Assembly: GCA_048013815.1 (NCBI GenBank)
Contig: CM106585.1
Span: 21,948,001 to 22,012,000, forward strand
Direction: 5' to 3'
Length of the DNA stretch: 64,000 nucleotides
Origin: Setoptus koraiensis
Lineage: Eukaryota > Arthropoda
In this document: one piece after another, positions 14,701 to 23,310 of the stretch
Layout: the number at the start of each line of letters is the position of its first letter
Position numbering within the stretch: position 1 is the stretch's first letter
Notes under the pieces: generated by a model
What the model saw: only the letters and a program-made list of their open reading frames with translations
Told to the model about the DNA's origin: nothing
The model's database searches: none
Program-made: the position numbers and the translations under genes

Positions 14701-15093
14701 TCGTCGTCGTCATCGTCGTCGTCGCCATCGTCGTCGTCGTCTGCCTGTAACGGTGTTGCACCAAATCATCACAAGCCAGTAATTAACGGCAGCAACAAAA
14801 CACCGATCGGCGACAGTCAACACAACAACAGCAAACAGCAGCAGCAGCACCAACAACAACAGCAACAACAACAACAACAGCAGCAGATATCCATGGACGA
14901 GGGCCTCAATTTGAAGGGATTGGACGAGCGATTGTCGAACGCTCACGGGCAGCCGCTGGCCTCTAGCAGCGACTCGTTGCTCAACACGCTGGAATTGGGC
15001 GTCGCGACGGGTGGCAAGACGGCGCAAAGCTCCAAAAGATTTATGAGTCGCAATTATGGCGGGCCCGCCTCGTCGTCGTCGTCGCGAAGATGA
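5767..15093 (+). CDS. Giant CABIT-domain protein with polyQ/N/S/D tracts, Serrano/GAREM-like
   Basis: A single open frame of 3108 codons from ATG 5767 to TGA 15091-15093. The ATG is the first in frame and is followed by G. Residues about 220-795 look like a CABIT module broken up by low-complexity inserts. The clearest block is at residues 394-453, with IPDTYPGWFEILSEQG then a CIDSLQEL stretch and CLVRE. This resembles the GAREM block (IP-x-Y-x-G-x-F-x-LL, then a VEEVAKAF-like helix, then VYVME). Later blocks are the ones around LQPGDII, LTTGQYLLIS, IRLSVIAKPDHISGVHTMKNLL and DTVAILPITARHL. The rest is mostly disordered: polyQ, polyN and polyS runs and two acidic tracts (codons near 10926-11020 and 13087-13190). 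A textbook class I SH3 ligand, RPLPKLP, lies at 14221-14241. CABIT proteins of the GAREM and Serrano type are adaptors in receptor tyrosine kinase signalling and planar polarity; that role here is inferred. No GAREM-type C-terminal SAM domain is visible. Further 5' exons cannot be excluded. Confidence 0.65.
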   Translation: MVANKTAGSVALGPLYNERKCSQSTETNLDATDSPVGAGGDSKYRNSNLHNYIMAKATVPAADSTRRHAHMAHMSKQQQQDDGKLNCFKWSEKSHKFERLARLEGANVMRDYTDRRSLSQDSSVRESLPLRPVASQDNLLSMRSSDAVQSWASTQRKHDTQSQQNGHLNKRRLPCLGQLVRGCLVAQPPTQPTSAQQAAHLAHQHQPTTTTSDTSKLKQQQVIIGLNKPIFCTKFNQTATTISTITTTTTISQTTASATSTTGGATATAALATASGKTSQFVIGRCIKFPQQPDYLHCSSRANSHALYDSSQPTHQQQQHHHQQQHQRHQPQHQQQQQQQPQQLHRPVLTIQGDRILMQHFDKQVPVTWNSLATTQQPKRDPATAAAPTKPTLFGPHLAIPDTYPGWFEILSEQGQSTKCIDSLQELIKLSPHMCLVRESFQAHLGIELMVPVNNQNSGPSSAGADNSQQQQQQPQSTDTMRSVPISDTSTGTSRSLTTQYNQADNQGTKLKRMLKISDQLVMLQPGDIITMCRPAPRLLERARQLHDQLKQATTLSCQNSLTKLLHCLYEEHACVNRRAMNANQQQAATNSNVAPTSDSKPVDGAHKCRAQIVDQNRYLKCWSLTTGQYLLISLMTTPPNGTKQQQQQQQQQQQQQQFRVLLAPQTIRLSVIAKPDHISGVHTMKNLLTKRLPLTVRLVHSSKWPALSEFSPTPPPPASNNNNNNNSSPVNSCKQPFEIRLMSIVDDSDTVAILPITARHLMSPATSSASLPPIVVCNLKSLSPLRLVIGENHCCQQQQSPTTTTTTTTTTTTALDRLQVNSSSSSDKGSGKKLSSLSPSSSSSLGSSLKSGANSTNSSHHHQQQQQQQQQQQQQQQRLQQSRSSSVSSSSRLSSSQSRCRPLNTPDSSAGSAACSSSSAASSQLSSSLSPRSSPSSATNKQQGPNSDTKTTHIRASKADKTAAEQQMAPSAAAPNSDKKKGRPLGREQSITALSSASSGTGTSSERSAKAATLKQQLSSPHLNAGQQTTETTAPDTLDEALELLQTLVDDQQDRIQLFAYGFSAAQSTSSIGSKQQTARSQLTDSKLAKKQQTGSCSGQYQQQQQQQAAIVLASQSNQVPLQTDSKIVINDNNARDNTLLQAMIDYCSSPVIINTNVDNDAILSTDDDDDDDADDSDSVVTDNNVKRFSSNGQLILMQSTVQQASNNNNNNNHNNNVTTSDKSNSGSKFNNFFKKNYFSSSSTSNLLHHNCNSNNNNNNSTTTATAQSNQTSGANSSGNSVKQSLSKLHNLVSSKLSHNNNNQQQFMVTSRQQQQQQHCSKTTATNQALANGNNNNRAHNRVSMTDCQQQQVVLANNRPYVRAYYDEIDQIYDYVRGFAPLPSQLRKIKSIDFELLEQRANQQKQKQQQQQQQQQQHMDNASSAACDRGHLATATNVNGSKHRQQSVQNMTASQHSNNSNNNGPLMVRMNQKNQVQPTLHKAYFLEQAIVAPLNCLTSVSTSSANLKQQHQQPEMSKPPTAAMKQQSLSRDSNHSHRPRQQVPTHVDDAVRVPPSTTTTATATTTTTSRPLSTASLSKSAVQVDKSTKQQRSLSTAVNGKSNETVTAGHRNGAMHRLAASLERQPEAYETASKKQQLSQINVSTANSRPIKSMTSNNQSNNNNNNNSEKLHLKTADKMNLNGVRSNGDAIEDFVCDNVSVMSTGSSGDTTNETSSASSSDDDDANSLSDELDEEDEDEEEEDEEVEKSDSSIDPLDATNNRLLVGSKKHPALISGSKTADNKQPMASGGAKVRRTREQCAELDHLSATTTSSMRHFDDEATSVDSSSTSSIDRSYASDGAMCVKSSKQSINNKKQMTVDSEQQQHVVHHQLIETSCSSSSSDILLSNNDYDFKVQQASATTPSKQQQQQQQQSPDQDHEEHIYEQIPIMMSPSPAPLLALAADGGQKLFNRAVKQPAGNVMDDYDNEMHLHQHQQQQQQQQQRQQQQQQQQKSSRSHAQLSGATATTAPSTTGPELLLRHQQQQHAAVASGNNNNGRDYPIVQRQPHQQQQQQQQLQQHFGQHHAQQQQQQQLPPRRRLHGIRALDGCNVNVNVAAAANGASRPPMAPMSHHHQQAKQYHLSNGQAVVMHPLTERQIKASASIRQHQLGYVTAPEIRHNHRQQHHLIAQRPVTQNMAQNMMLHNSKHQPNVMSRSSSTSKMHRLHKLIPAVLTSNTDGQQQPTGEQAHMQMWPLRVSLQHSAPYERQSVHHLHTLTSQTVDHHPSQAVLSSSSSAAHLDNRRHHHQQQQPVTTGATTQSADQPNYKPHQQMMQARARPLSFAAPSWPLNLIAPNNDATVNTTSSSKSATSQQRQQQQPINTKSTNMQSSFDPIMPSHGQNKRPLSHQRQLNNLEQQQVVRVEQGARLRPELVLSNVKNLLLSNKENNNYRHVDAIHHIDDDDNDMDDDDVDNDDDDDDDEPSMMIDRNDDDADSGDGSNFVSSRSFIKCYYGQQSSSHEPANNKRWQKSAADNQSNTNQQDNGDIRPETSATSASYKPRMSASGDNSNKQVKSQQQQQSASGKSRIFTSPLAALFVQQNRAASVSSGATGSGVADCGAAALSLKQPAAQQQLQQDQQATSVFEAPVLLSGLLHRDGPHQHDINRASRQAQTARQQQQHLVTSGKSPRMQQHSSGVHNDNKHHHHAHKQVAHFEYPTIQVVSMDGKLTTNSADQRQMSKHANETGSNRSSNRTQHDDVGDLLMTDNNNTNRSTNSTNTSTSTSSYGAAIRNGSTSGADVATGRYRRSPMSSSSNCAITNSSSSNPDKRQQRGHVMMRRPLPKLPTDDTVVTASSADLLTSYTTGKSGAGKLAGGATSKPVAASDKLLKHPKRPAQAIGIGANDESSSFIDGHSACGSMLSGGNHNNNNNSNNSNNSNNNNNSNNRLSNNLLSGHRFKSLSDLYHKQQRKQQQQQQEAQFRHRHRGFSKSQSSISSSSSSSSSSSSPSSSSSACNGVAPNHHKPVINGSNKTPIGDSQHNNSKQQQQHQQQQQQQQQQQQISMDEGLNLKGLDERLSNAHGQPLASSSDSLLNTLELGVATGGKTAQSSKRFMSRNYGGPASSSSSRR
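14221..14241 (+). other. SH3-ligand motif RPLPKLP in the CABIT protein
   Basis: The codons read Arg-Pro-Leu-Pro-Lys-Leu-Pro, matching the class I Src-family consensus RPLPxLP, preceded by Met-Met-Arg. It is a rare ordered-looking motif in an otherwise low-complexity tail and fits an SH3-recruiting adaptor role. Binding is inferred from the motif only. Confidence 0.6.
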
Positions 15094-15095
15094 TT

Positions 15096-15203
15096 GCACA
15101 GATGGCGCAGATCGCGCAAACGGCACAGATGGCGCAGATCGCAACGATCGCAACGATCGCAAAGATCGCACAGATCGCCAAGATCGCACAGATTACACAG
15201 ACG
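15096..15203 (+). repeat. 9-bp tandem repeat directly after the CABIT stop codon, in frame
   Basis: Twelve 9-bp units close to GCACAGATC start three bases after the TGA at 15091-15093. The unit length is a multiple of three and the frame stays open until a second TGA at 15223-15225. Read in frame the 43 codons give an Arg/Ser-rich peptide with QRSQRSQRSHRSPRSHR near its centre. Confidence 0.8.
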
Positions 15204-16346
15204 CAGCAATGTGATAATGGTGTGAGATAATCCAACGACAGCAACAAGTGCCAGCCAGACGATTAGAATGATCGATGACTTTTGTCTCGGCTGCTCGTCC
15301 CCCTGGCGGACTTGCAACTGGCCAACTTGCCAACTTGCAAGTGCCCCTGAAAATGCCCCGTTTGCGAGCGCCCCATTTACCCGATTGGCCCGCACCGAGG
15401 GAACCAAACGAATACAGGACCCGTCAGCCAGAGTAGCCAGCTCTTTACACGCTGCATGGCCTCTATACGGCCGTATCGCTACATGGCCGGTATCGCCATA
15501 AAAGAGATGACGTGGTCGCGACTCGCGATGATTTCATCTGTTTATCCTTGATTTGCATACACTCATTCAGTTCAGCTGTGGCCGTGGTCGTTATTCACCT
15601 GTATTTATACTTGTGCTGCTACCTGGACACTATTTAAGTAATAAAATAAACAAATCTAGTTAGTGTGAACTAGTGAGAATTCCCACGCTCATATGCATAA
15701 TTACATCGGCTTGCATCGGGTTTTTATCTTGGCGCGTTTATCTTGGCGCGTCAGTGCGTGTGTTGGCACACAAATACTGAATGAACGATGATGTGAGGCC
15801 GCTCACAATTAAATTTCGTTTCTGGCTCTGAAAATTCAGAGGCAGCCACGGCGACAATTGTCATCGTGTTGCTAATAGTAATTACATCATCACAGTATAC
15901 AGATTATACGAGTTTTGCCAAGTTTTGTTCAGGTTTTTTTCTGAGACAATTGGCGCTGTTTTAGTTAGCGAGAAGCTGGCTAAAACAGTAATAGCGCTAA
16001 TAGCGAGTAGGCGATTGCGTCATAGGACCATTGCGTCCAGTTTACATGCAAGTTAACATATCTCGTCGTGGCATTGGCATATTTATATGTATTTGGCATA
16101 CAAATATATGTGTGTGTATATTCAAACAATAGTTGCGTCATGTTGTTAGTTTATATTAACACAATGGGCCGCATTAATACGCAAGTGCAAGATGGAAAAA
16201 CGAGATAAGAGCGCCAAGAGAGAGAGACAACGAAATGGCTGCGAGAACAAGACAAAAGAGCCGGCTAAAATATGTGAGAATTGCTAGTTAGCCAGGTCAT
16301 TTGTATTCTCTCTAGCTCTCTCATTTGCTTTTGTTCTAATCTTGCC

Positions 16347-16408
16347 CTAATGCCACATCTCGCGCTAATGCCACATCTCGCGCTAATGCCACATCTCGCG
16401 CTAATGCC
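16347..16408. repeat. 18-bp tandem repeat, 3.4 copies
   Basis: Perfect copies of CTAATGCCACATCTCGCG followed by a partial copy. Confidence 0.9.
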
Positions 16409-16680
16409 CACAACTGCCCATTAGCAGCGCCAAACGCAACAGGTGCATCATGAGCCAGCAACAAGTTGGCCGGCGTTGTTTGCCGCCGTCAGGTTGCTAT
16501 GAGCTTGCCATCGTCAGCTGACCGGCCAACATCATGATGACATCATTATGCGTTGGCCGTGATAATAATAATAATAATTTGCACGCTCTTTCACGCAAAA
16601 CTTGCGCCAGTTAGATAATACTAGTCAGATGATTCATTATTTCGTTAATATGCGCGCTGTCCGTTGTTTCTGTCCGTTGT

Positions 16681-16740
16681 TTCTATCCGTTTCTATCCGT
16701 TTCTATCCGTTTCTATCCGTTTCTATCTGTTTCTATCTGT
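16681..16740. repeat. 10-bp tandem repeat (TTCTATCCGT)6
   Basis: Six contiguous 10-bp units. The first four are identical and the last two read TTCTATCTGT. Confidence 0.95.
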
Positions 16741-18365
16741 TGCGTTTTGGTTGCACTGTGTCGTGTCGTCCATCGTGCATTCTGTCGGATATTTTCTATA
16801 TTTTGGTTTCGGTGGTTATATTTGGCAACATTGGGCACTCTTGTCGATGTCGTGCCCGTCCAATGCTCGCCACTGGCCGCCGATGCAACCACCAATCGCC
16901 AGTCCGAGTTGCTGGTTGCCGGCCAACTGCGTGCCGACCAAATCAGCTTGCACTCGCAATTGAACGCCCGCTTAATATCGCTTAATTTTGGCCGAGCTCG
17001 AGCGCATGGGTGCCAAAAGTATCAAAGCGAGTTGATACAACTCTCACATACACACTGCCCAGGCCAACAGTTGTAATCGCTACTCTTCGGCCCAAACTGA
17101 CCACCGCTGAACAAGACGATAAAGAGCGCAAGATAAATGACCTCGGCTCACAGCAGCAACCCGACACTGCAAACGTCTGGCCACTGTCCACTGTGGCCAG
17201 AGCGCGCAAACAAACCAAAAATTAGGCCGAAATGTTTGTCGAGCCGCTCTGTGCCAATTCTGCTCTCTATCTCTCTGTTTTATTTCGTGTGTGTGTGTGT
17301 GTGCGCCAGACGAGCATCATCATCATTATGCAACGAGGCATCTTTTATCTCTTATTAATGGTGACTACAAAACGGTGACTCTATCAACTTTTTGTATTCA
17401 ACGTTTATCAATAATCAACCAGGCCCAAACGAGATAAACGGCGCCGGCGAGCCATGAGAATTTCTCTTGCTGCGTCTCGTTTTTGTTTCTGTGTGTTTGA
17501 GTTTGAGTTATGAGAATGAATCATCATAATTGCATCATCATCATCATGCCGTCGTAACTCACAATTGAGAAATGTCAGATGAATCATCTCTGACATTTGT
17601 GACATTGCCACTCAGCTGTGTAGGTGTGTGTGTGTGTGTGCGGATAATAACGGGGTCGATCAGTTGGCTAACTGGCCGTCACAATATCGCAATATCAGCA
17701 GCAGTGGTCAGTGCAGCAGTGGTCAGCGTGACAGTGGTCAGCAGAGGCTGCCAATATCAATTATCGTGTCACAGTGTGTTGTTTATCACACACACACGCA
17801 CACACTGACACATAAACGGCGTGTGAGTTTGTGACAGTTAGTCGCTTGAGCCTCGAAAAGAATGAGTTACACTCTCACATTATGTGTTATGTAACTGCAT
17901 CACTGACAATGCATGACAAACCATGAGTCGCAATGATTGAGAGCACCATCGACGGCCATAATCAGCTGCACAACCTTATCGTGTGGGCAATATTGACAGT
18001 TGCCGGCTGCCAACAATGCGCTCGATGGGGCCAACAATTGATAATAATCCATTCGTTTGGTCACAGTTCGTGGCGGCAATCGAGTGGCCAGTTCAGTGGC
18101 GAGCTAGTATCAATATATCAAGTGTGCCCATATGGCGGCCATGTGTTCACAATGCGCCACAATTGCGTCAGTCGGGCCCGATTGTCAGTCAGACTGACAA
18201 TTGTCAGCTGTTTTCATGGCAACCACAAGTGTAAATGTGCAATTTAAATGGCCACCGACAAGTGTCAGCGCTCACTGTTGCTGGTACCAAGCTGGTGCAA
18301 GGCCAACCTGACAGCGCGCCACCAACAGAGCAAACAATGCCGGACAATGGCAACAAAGTTTGCAT

Positions 18366-18410
18366 CGCATCAGTTTGCACCGCATCAGTTTGCACCGCAT
18401 CAGTTTGCAT
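18366..18410. repeat. 15-bp tandem repeat (CGCATCAGTTTGCAC)3
   Basis: Three copies. The last ends in CAT instead of CAC. Confidence 0.85.
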
Positions 18411-19750
18411 CGCAAGAGCAATTGCGTCAGAAGTAGAGCAAAACGCTCGGCGTTGGCCGGTATTTGCTGCCGATATTTGTGCCCTGTCAACGGGCACAGC
18501 GCTGCCACTAACGCCGGCACAATAGCCGATTGTCGCAATTGAATTGTGTGCCCGATCGGCGATCGCACTCATACAAACCCAATTTATATGTGCCCCCACA
18601 TGCGGCACTCGCATGCGAGACATGCCATTGGTTGTCTTGGCAACCCGACAGCTATATACCCTGACAACCCGATAACCGCATACCCTGACAACCTGACAAC
18701 CGCATACCCGACGACCTGGCACATGGCTGGCGACAGGCATCGCTGATGGAGACGGGAGATGGGAGACGGGAGATAGAGAGTGTGTAATACAGACTGTGTG
18801 TCATATTGCTCGGCCAATTGAGCAACAGGATGAGCCGGTCGTCGCCGGCTGTGCCTGTCTAATAGACAGTGTCTATCTCTGTGCAACAATCTCTGTGCAG
18901 CCGGGCAACCTGTTGATTCGTGACACCATGCGAACAAATCTTCACCTGTCGCCAGCATGTGCAAATCACTGCATTTGCAGCAAATGTGTGCAAAGTAGCT
19001 GCTTTTTGTGTGCTCGCCAACCACCGAAAGTAAATCTCTCTGTCCAGGCGCATTTTGCAAAATAGTTGCGTCGTTTTATCGCGCCCTAATCCTATTATAA
19101 ATCGTATTATTGTATGTTGTGCACATGACACTGTTATATTATGCATGCATTACGTAACTTGTGTTTGATATATTGTTTGATGTATAATGTGCGATATGTT
19201 GTACGATATGCTGTGCGATGTGTTGTGCGATGTGTTGTGCCGTGATTTATTGTGTGCAAATTGCGTATTGCGCGCACTGGTGGACGAAGGGCAACGGTAC
19301 ACGGCCAAGGTGAGAGTCGGATGACAAAGCGAAGAGGAAAACGAGACGCAATCGACGATCACAGAGTGAGCAGTCGAGCCAGTTTGTCCTGTTCCAATTG
19401 ATCGCTGGGCATTTTTGGTTTTGTCTCGCTGGCTGGCAACCTTGGTCGCGTTCGTTTGTCCTTCATCTTTTCATGCTCGCTTGCCGAGATTGTGCGATTG
19501 TTGTTGTTTTATGCGCATCAATTGAAGACGATTCTCACTCTGTCGCTATGCCTGTATCAATCACTGTATCAATCGCTGTATCAATCACTGTACCAATGGC
19601 TTGCGTTCGCAGTCTCTCTCTCTCTGTCTCGGCCGGCTCGTTCGTTCGGCTCGCCGGCCGTCGGCTCGTTCGTTCGGCTCGCTCGGCCGCTCGCCAACTG
19701 ATTGGCGCTGGAATGGGCAGCAGCAGAATCGAGCTGGCCAAGTTCACCTG

Positions 19751-19850
19751 TTGCATTGTGTTGCATTGTGTTGCATTGTGTTGCGCTGGGTTGCGCTGGG
19801 TTGCGCTGAGTTGCGTTGAGTCGCGCTGAATCGCGTCCAGTTGCGCTGTG
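19751..19850. repeat. 10-bp tandem repeat, 10 copies
   Basis: Ten consecutive decamers: three TTGCATTGTG copies, then TTGCGCTGGG, TTGCGCTGAG and further variants, ending in TTGCGCTGTG. Confidence 0.9.
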
Positions 19851-20427
19851 TGTAGCATCAATTACAAACAATTAAATGGAGCGGGCAACACAAATTCGCC
19901 TTATAATAACTAATTGCATTTTTTATCTATCCTCCGTTCGGCTCGCTCGATGCCTGTTACCTGTGCTGCCAGACGGCGAATTGATTTTGATTTGACTCAA
20001 AGTCAAATTGCCAGCCGACCTGCGTAAGTTACCTGTTGCAAGTTGCAACTTGTGAGAGTTGTAACTGAGAGTTGTAACTTACAACTTAGAAGTTCTAAGT
20101 TACAACTCTAAGAGTGTGTGTGTCGTGATTTCGCCTATTGTCGTGTCGTAGCCGCGCGATGATGCTCTCGCTCGCTGTCCATACTACATGTTACGTATTA
20201 CATATTACGTATTACACATTATATATTATCCGTATTATTTATTATCGAATGCGCTGGCCGGCGTCGCACACTGCCTGTCCATTGGATAGCGAGCGACTAT
20301 CGATCATTGCCTATGCACAAATCGCAACAGTCGCCGCCAATGAACTCTGTCAGCCAGCCAGCCAAACGAACGAACGAACCAGCATTCTCTTTGCTGGGCC
20401 GCCAAGAACAATCGATGAGCGTTCGCC

Positions 20428-20470
20428 TACCTGTTGTCGTTGTTGTTGTTGTTGTTGCTGTTGTTGTTAC
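20428..20470. repeat. (GTT)n/(GTC)n microsatellite
   Basis: A run of GTT units with interruptions, starting at CTGTTGTCGTTGTTG. Confidence 0.85.
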
Positions 20471-20656
20471 TGCTGCCTAGTATTGCTGTTGGCTGGTGTT
20501 GCTGTTGGCTGGTGTTGCTGTTGCCCAATGTTGTTGCTGCTGGCCGGTGTTGCCGTTGTTTGCATTGGCAGCGCAATGTCAGAGAGGGTTGCATCAATTG
20601 GAATCAATTCGCATTCGAATCCGAATCCGACCATCTGATTGCAACGCGAACAAACG

Positions 20657-20705
<49 letters not shown>
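20657..20705. repeat. Uninterrupted (CAA)n microsatellite
   Basis: About sixteen perfect CAA units. Confidence 0.95.
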
Positions 20706-20960
20706 TTATATTATTGTTCCAAGTTGAAACTCGCCAATTAACCACTGCGAGCTGGCAATTGTGCGACTTTCAAGTTGCCTCAAGTCACTCCAATGGCAAC
20801 GGCAACTGGCAACTCTGACACCTGTTACCAACTGTTAGCAACCTGTGCAAGTTGAGCTGTTGTGGTGCTAAGCTAGGCGATAATGGTTGCCATGGCTACG
20901 TTACAACAACAGTTGACACGACGATGAGCGGCCACATTTGGCGCTTGCTATTCATTTAGC

Positions 20961-21062
20961 GCCAGCAGCAACAACAACAACAGCAACAACGACAACAACA
21001 ACAGCAACAACAACAACAACAACAACAACAGCAACAACAACAACAACAACAGCAACAACAAG
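20961..21062. repeat. (CAA/CAG)n microsatellite
   Basis: Roughly 100 bp of CAA with CAG and CGA interruptions. It lies outside any supported coding frame. Confidence 0.9.
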
Positions 21063-23230
21063 CGCACCTACTGTTGCGAATGCCGTAAACACGTGAACAC
21101 ACTCACTTGTCAGACGGTTTTATCCAGACAAGAAACGTAACCGCTCAATCGGGCACGACTTATAACGGTCCAAGGTGACACACGAGCACGAGCACGCACA
21201 CGAGCACGCACATGTGCTGCACATACAGTGTCCGCGAACTGTGCAAACAGATACAGGATATTCACGGGTGAATATCACGAGCCTACACAATACCAACTGA
21301 CCTGACTCACAAGCCGATTCTCCATTTGCAACCCATTGATTGGCCAGTTTCGAGGGCGATTCCGATGAAACGGCCAACTGAACCGTGGGCACGTATCAAT
21401 CTCTACTCACCAGTTGTTGTTGTTGTAGTTGTTGCTGGTGTTGTTGTTGTAGCTGATGTTGTTGTTGTAGCTGATGTTGTTGTCGTTGTCGCTAGCGGGT
21501 TGCTGAGATTTTCTCTGACAATTGTGAGTCATCTCTCAAATGGAGAGTGTCAATCATCGGGGCACTCATTTGAATCACCAGCCGAATTGACGTAACTATA
21601 AGTTATAACCGCACTAACAAGCTCGTGAGCAGCAACCTTTATCAACAACAAATAAATGCCCACATCAAAATCGAGAATCATCCCTAATCGGCGTCATTAG
21701 CGTTCAAATTGGCCCAAAGTGGCCGCCAAGGCCCCTTTCATAGCCGATTTAATGGGCTGTAAATGTCAGCAACAATCGGTTGCCTGCTTTCGCAAAACAA
21801 CTCATTTGCTTCTCTTTGCGTTTTTCGCGTTTTTTGATCACACAAAAATAATCACATTTCGCCAAGATTCACCCAAAGCGCACATTTCGTCTAGATAATG
21901 GATTGTACAAATGCAAACTTTATCAAAATTGTCGCCAAATGTGGCCATTGTGTGTCGCTCTTGTTTTTTTTTGTCGAGAATCAGAATGTCAGTTGAATGT
22001 GGTTCTTTTGCTGAAACTTTATCCAAACGGTTTTCCTGATTTATGCACCATTTTCGCCAATTTTCAGCCTCTCTCCGACGATAGAAAATACTGCTCGCTC
22101 ACGTCTGAATTGAACACGAGAGTTTCCTTGTAATGGAAAGAAGAGAAATAAATTTTTGTTCGAGCACGAATGGCAGTCGATTGGCACGGGTGTAGCAATT
22201 ATGAGCAGGCGAGCTGTCGTTGGCTCCGAAGCGTCATTTGTGACTCACGAATTGTGAGCCAGCCAGCGCCGATTCGGACTCAATGAAACTCAATGAAACT
22301 GGCTCAAAGTGATCAATGCGAAGGCCTCTTAATTTTGTGATGATTGATTCATATTTGCAATTTGAATATTTGGTACTGTACAGATAACTGATACTGATCG
22401 CTTGGTGATCGAGTGATCGCGACTGCAAGTGAGTAAGTGTACCTAAGGGTATAGTGTGTCGCTTGTAAGTGGATAGGTGGCTTGAGTTTAACTGATAGCT
22501 AATCCAGTGTCTTACGTGTCTAATTGGCTCGAGTGTCTAACTCGACAATGATAGATGATCGATCATTGATATGTCATTGATTATAGATTGTTTATTAGCA
22601 AATTGAATTAACCATTGAACGCTACAATTGAACGCTACGTGCCGCTCGACCGAGCGTCCAATCATTGTCTCACAACCTTGTCACTGTTGCTTGTGTGTTT
22701 ACCTGGTTGCCCGTTACATCAGCTGACTGTTGTTTACAGTTATTGCTGACATTTGCCCGCTCGTTACCTGTGCCAGCAAATGTCAGCAACAGATGTTTGC
22801 ACGGCTGTTTGGTGTGCTGACACCTTGCGTCGAAGCTACTCAACAGGCACCTTTTGCTAATAGCTTGTGGGTATAATGATAACAGCTGACCTGTTGAGCT
22901 CACCTGGACAACACGGCCACAACAGACACAGCTCAATTGCGCCGATGCATATCGCACAAACACAACCGATGATTCAACAGCAAGCGAGCTGTACTAAATA
23001 CTATAAATATCAATGCAAACACTGGACCGTTACGCAATTGTATTCAATACTATTCAATACTATTGAGGCAGGGCTGACTTATTGGCGCTAATAAGTAAAT
23101 AAGCACTAATAGTAATAAGTAGCAAGTACAATCTCGGCCTGGCATTTGCGGCGGGCTCTCGTTGCGTTGCCGTTGCGTTGCATCATGCAAACGCATTTTA
23201 CCAGGTAACTGTCATCTTGGTGCTGGTTAT

Positions 23231-23310
23231 GCAACAGGCAGCGACAGGCAGCGACTATCGGCGACTATCGGCGACTATCGGCGACAATCGGCGACAAGAC
23301 GCAACAAGAT
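23231..23310. repeat. 10-bp tandem repeat, 8 copies
   Basis: Eight decamers running GCAACAGGCA, GCGACAGGCA, three GCGACTATCG, then GCGACAATCG, GCGACAAGAC and GCAACAAGAT. Confidence 0.9.

Noticed and set aside
6297-15247. Many long antisense and alternate frames inside the CABIT gene
   Set aside because: They are poly-Val, poly-Leu, poly-Cys or poly-Ser readings of CAA/CAG/TCG repeats in the other frames of the real gene.
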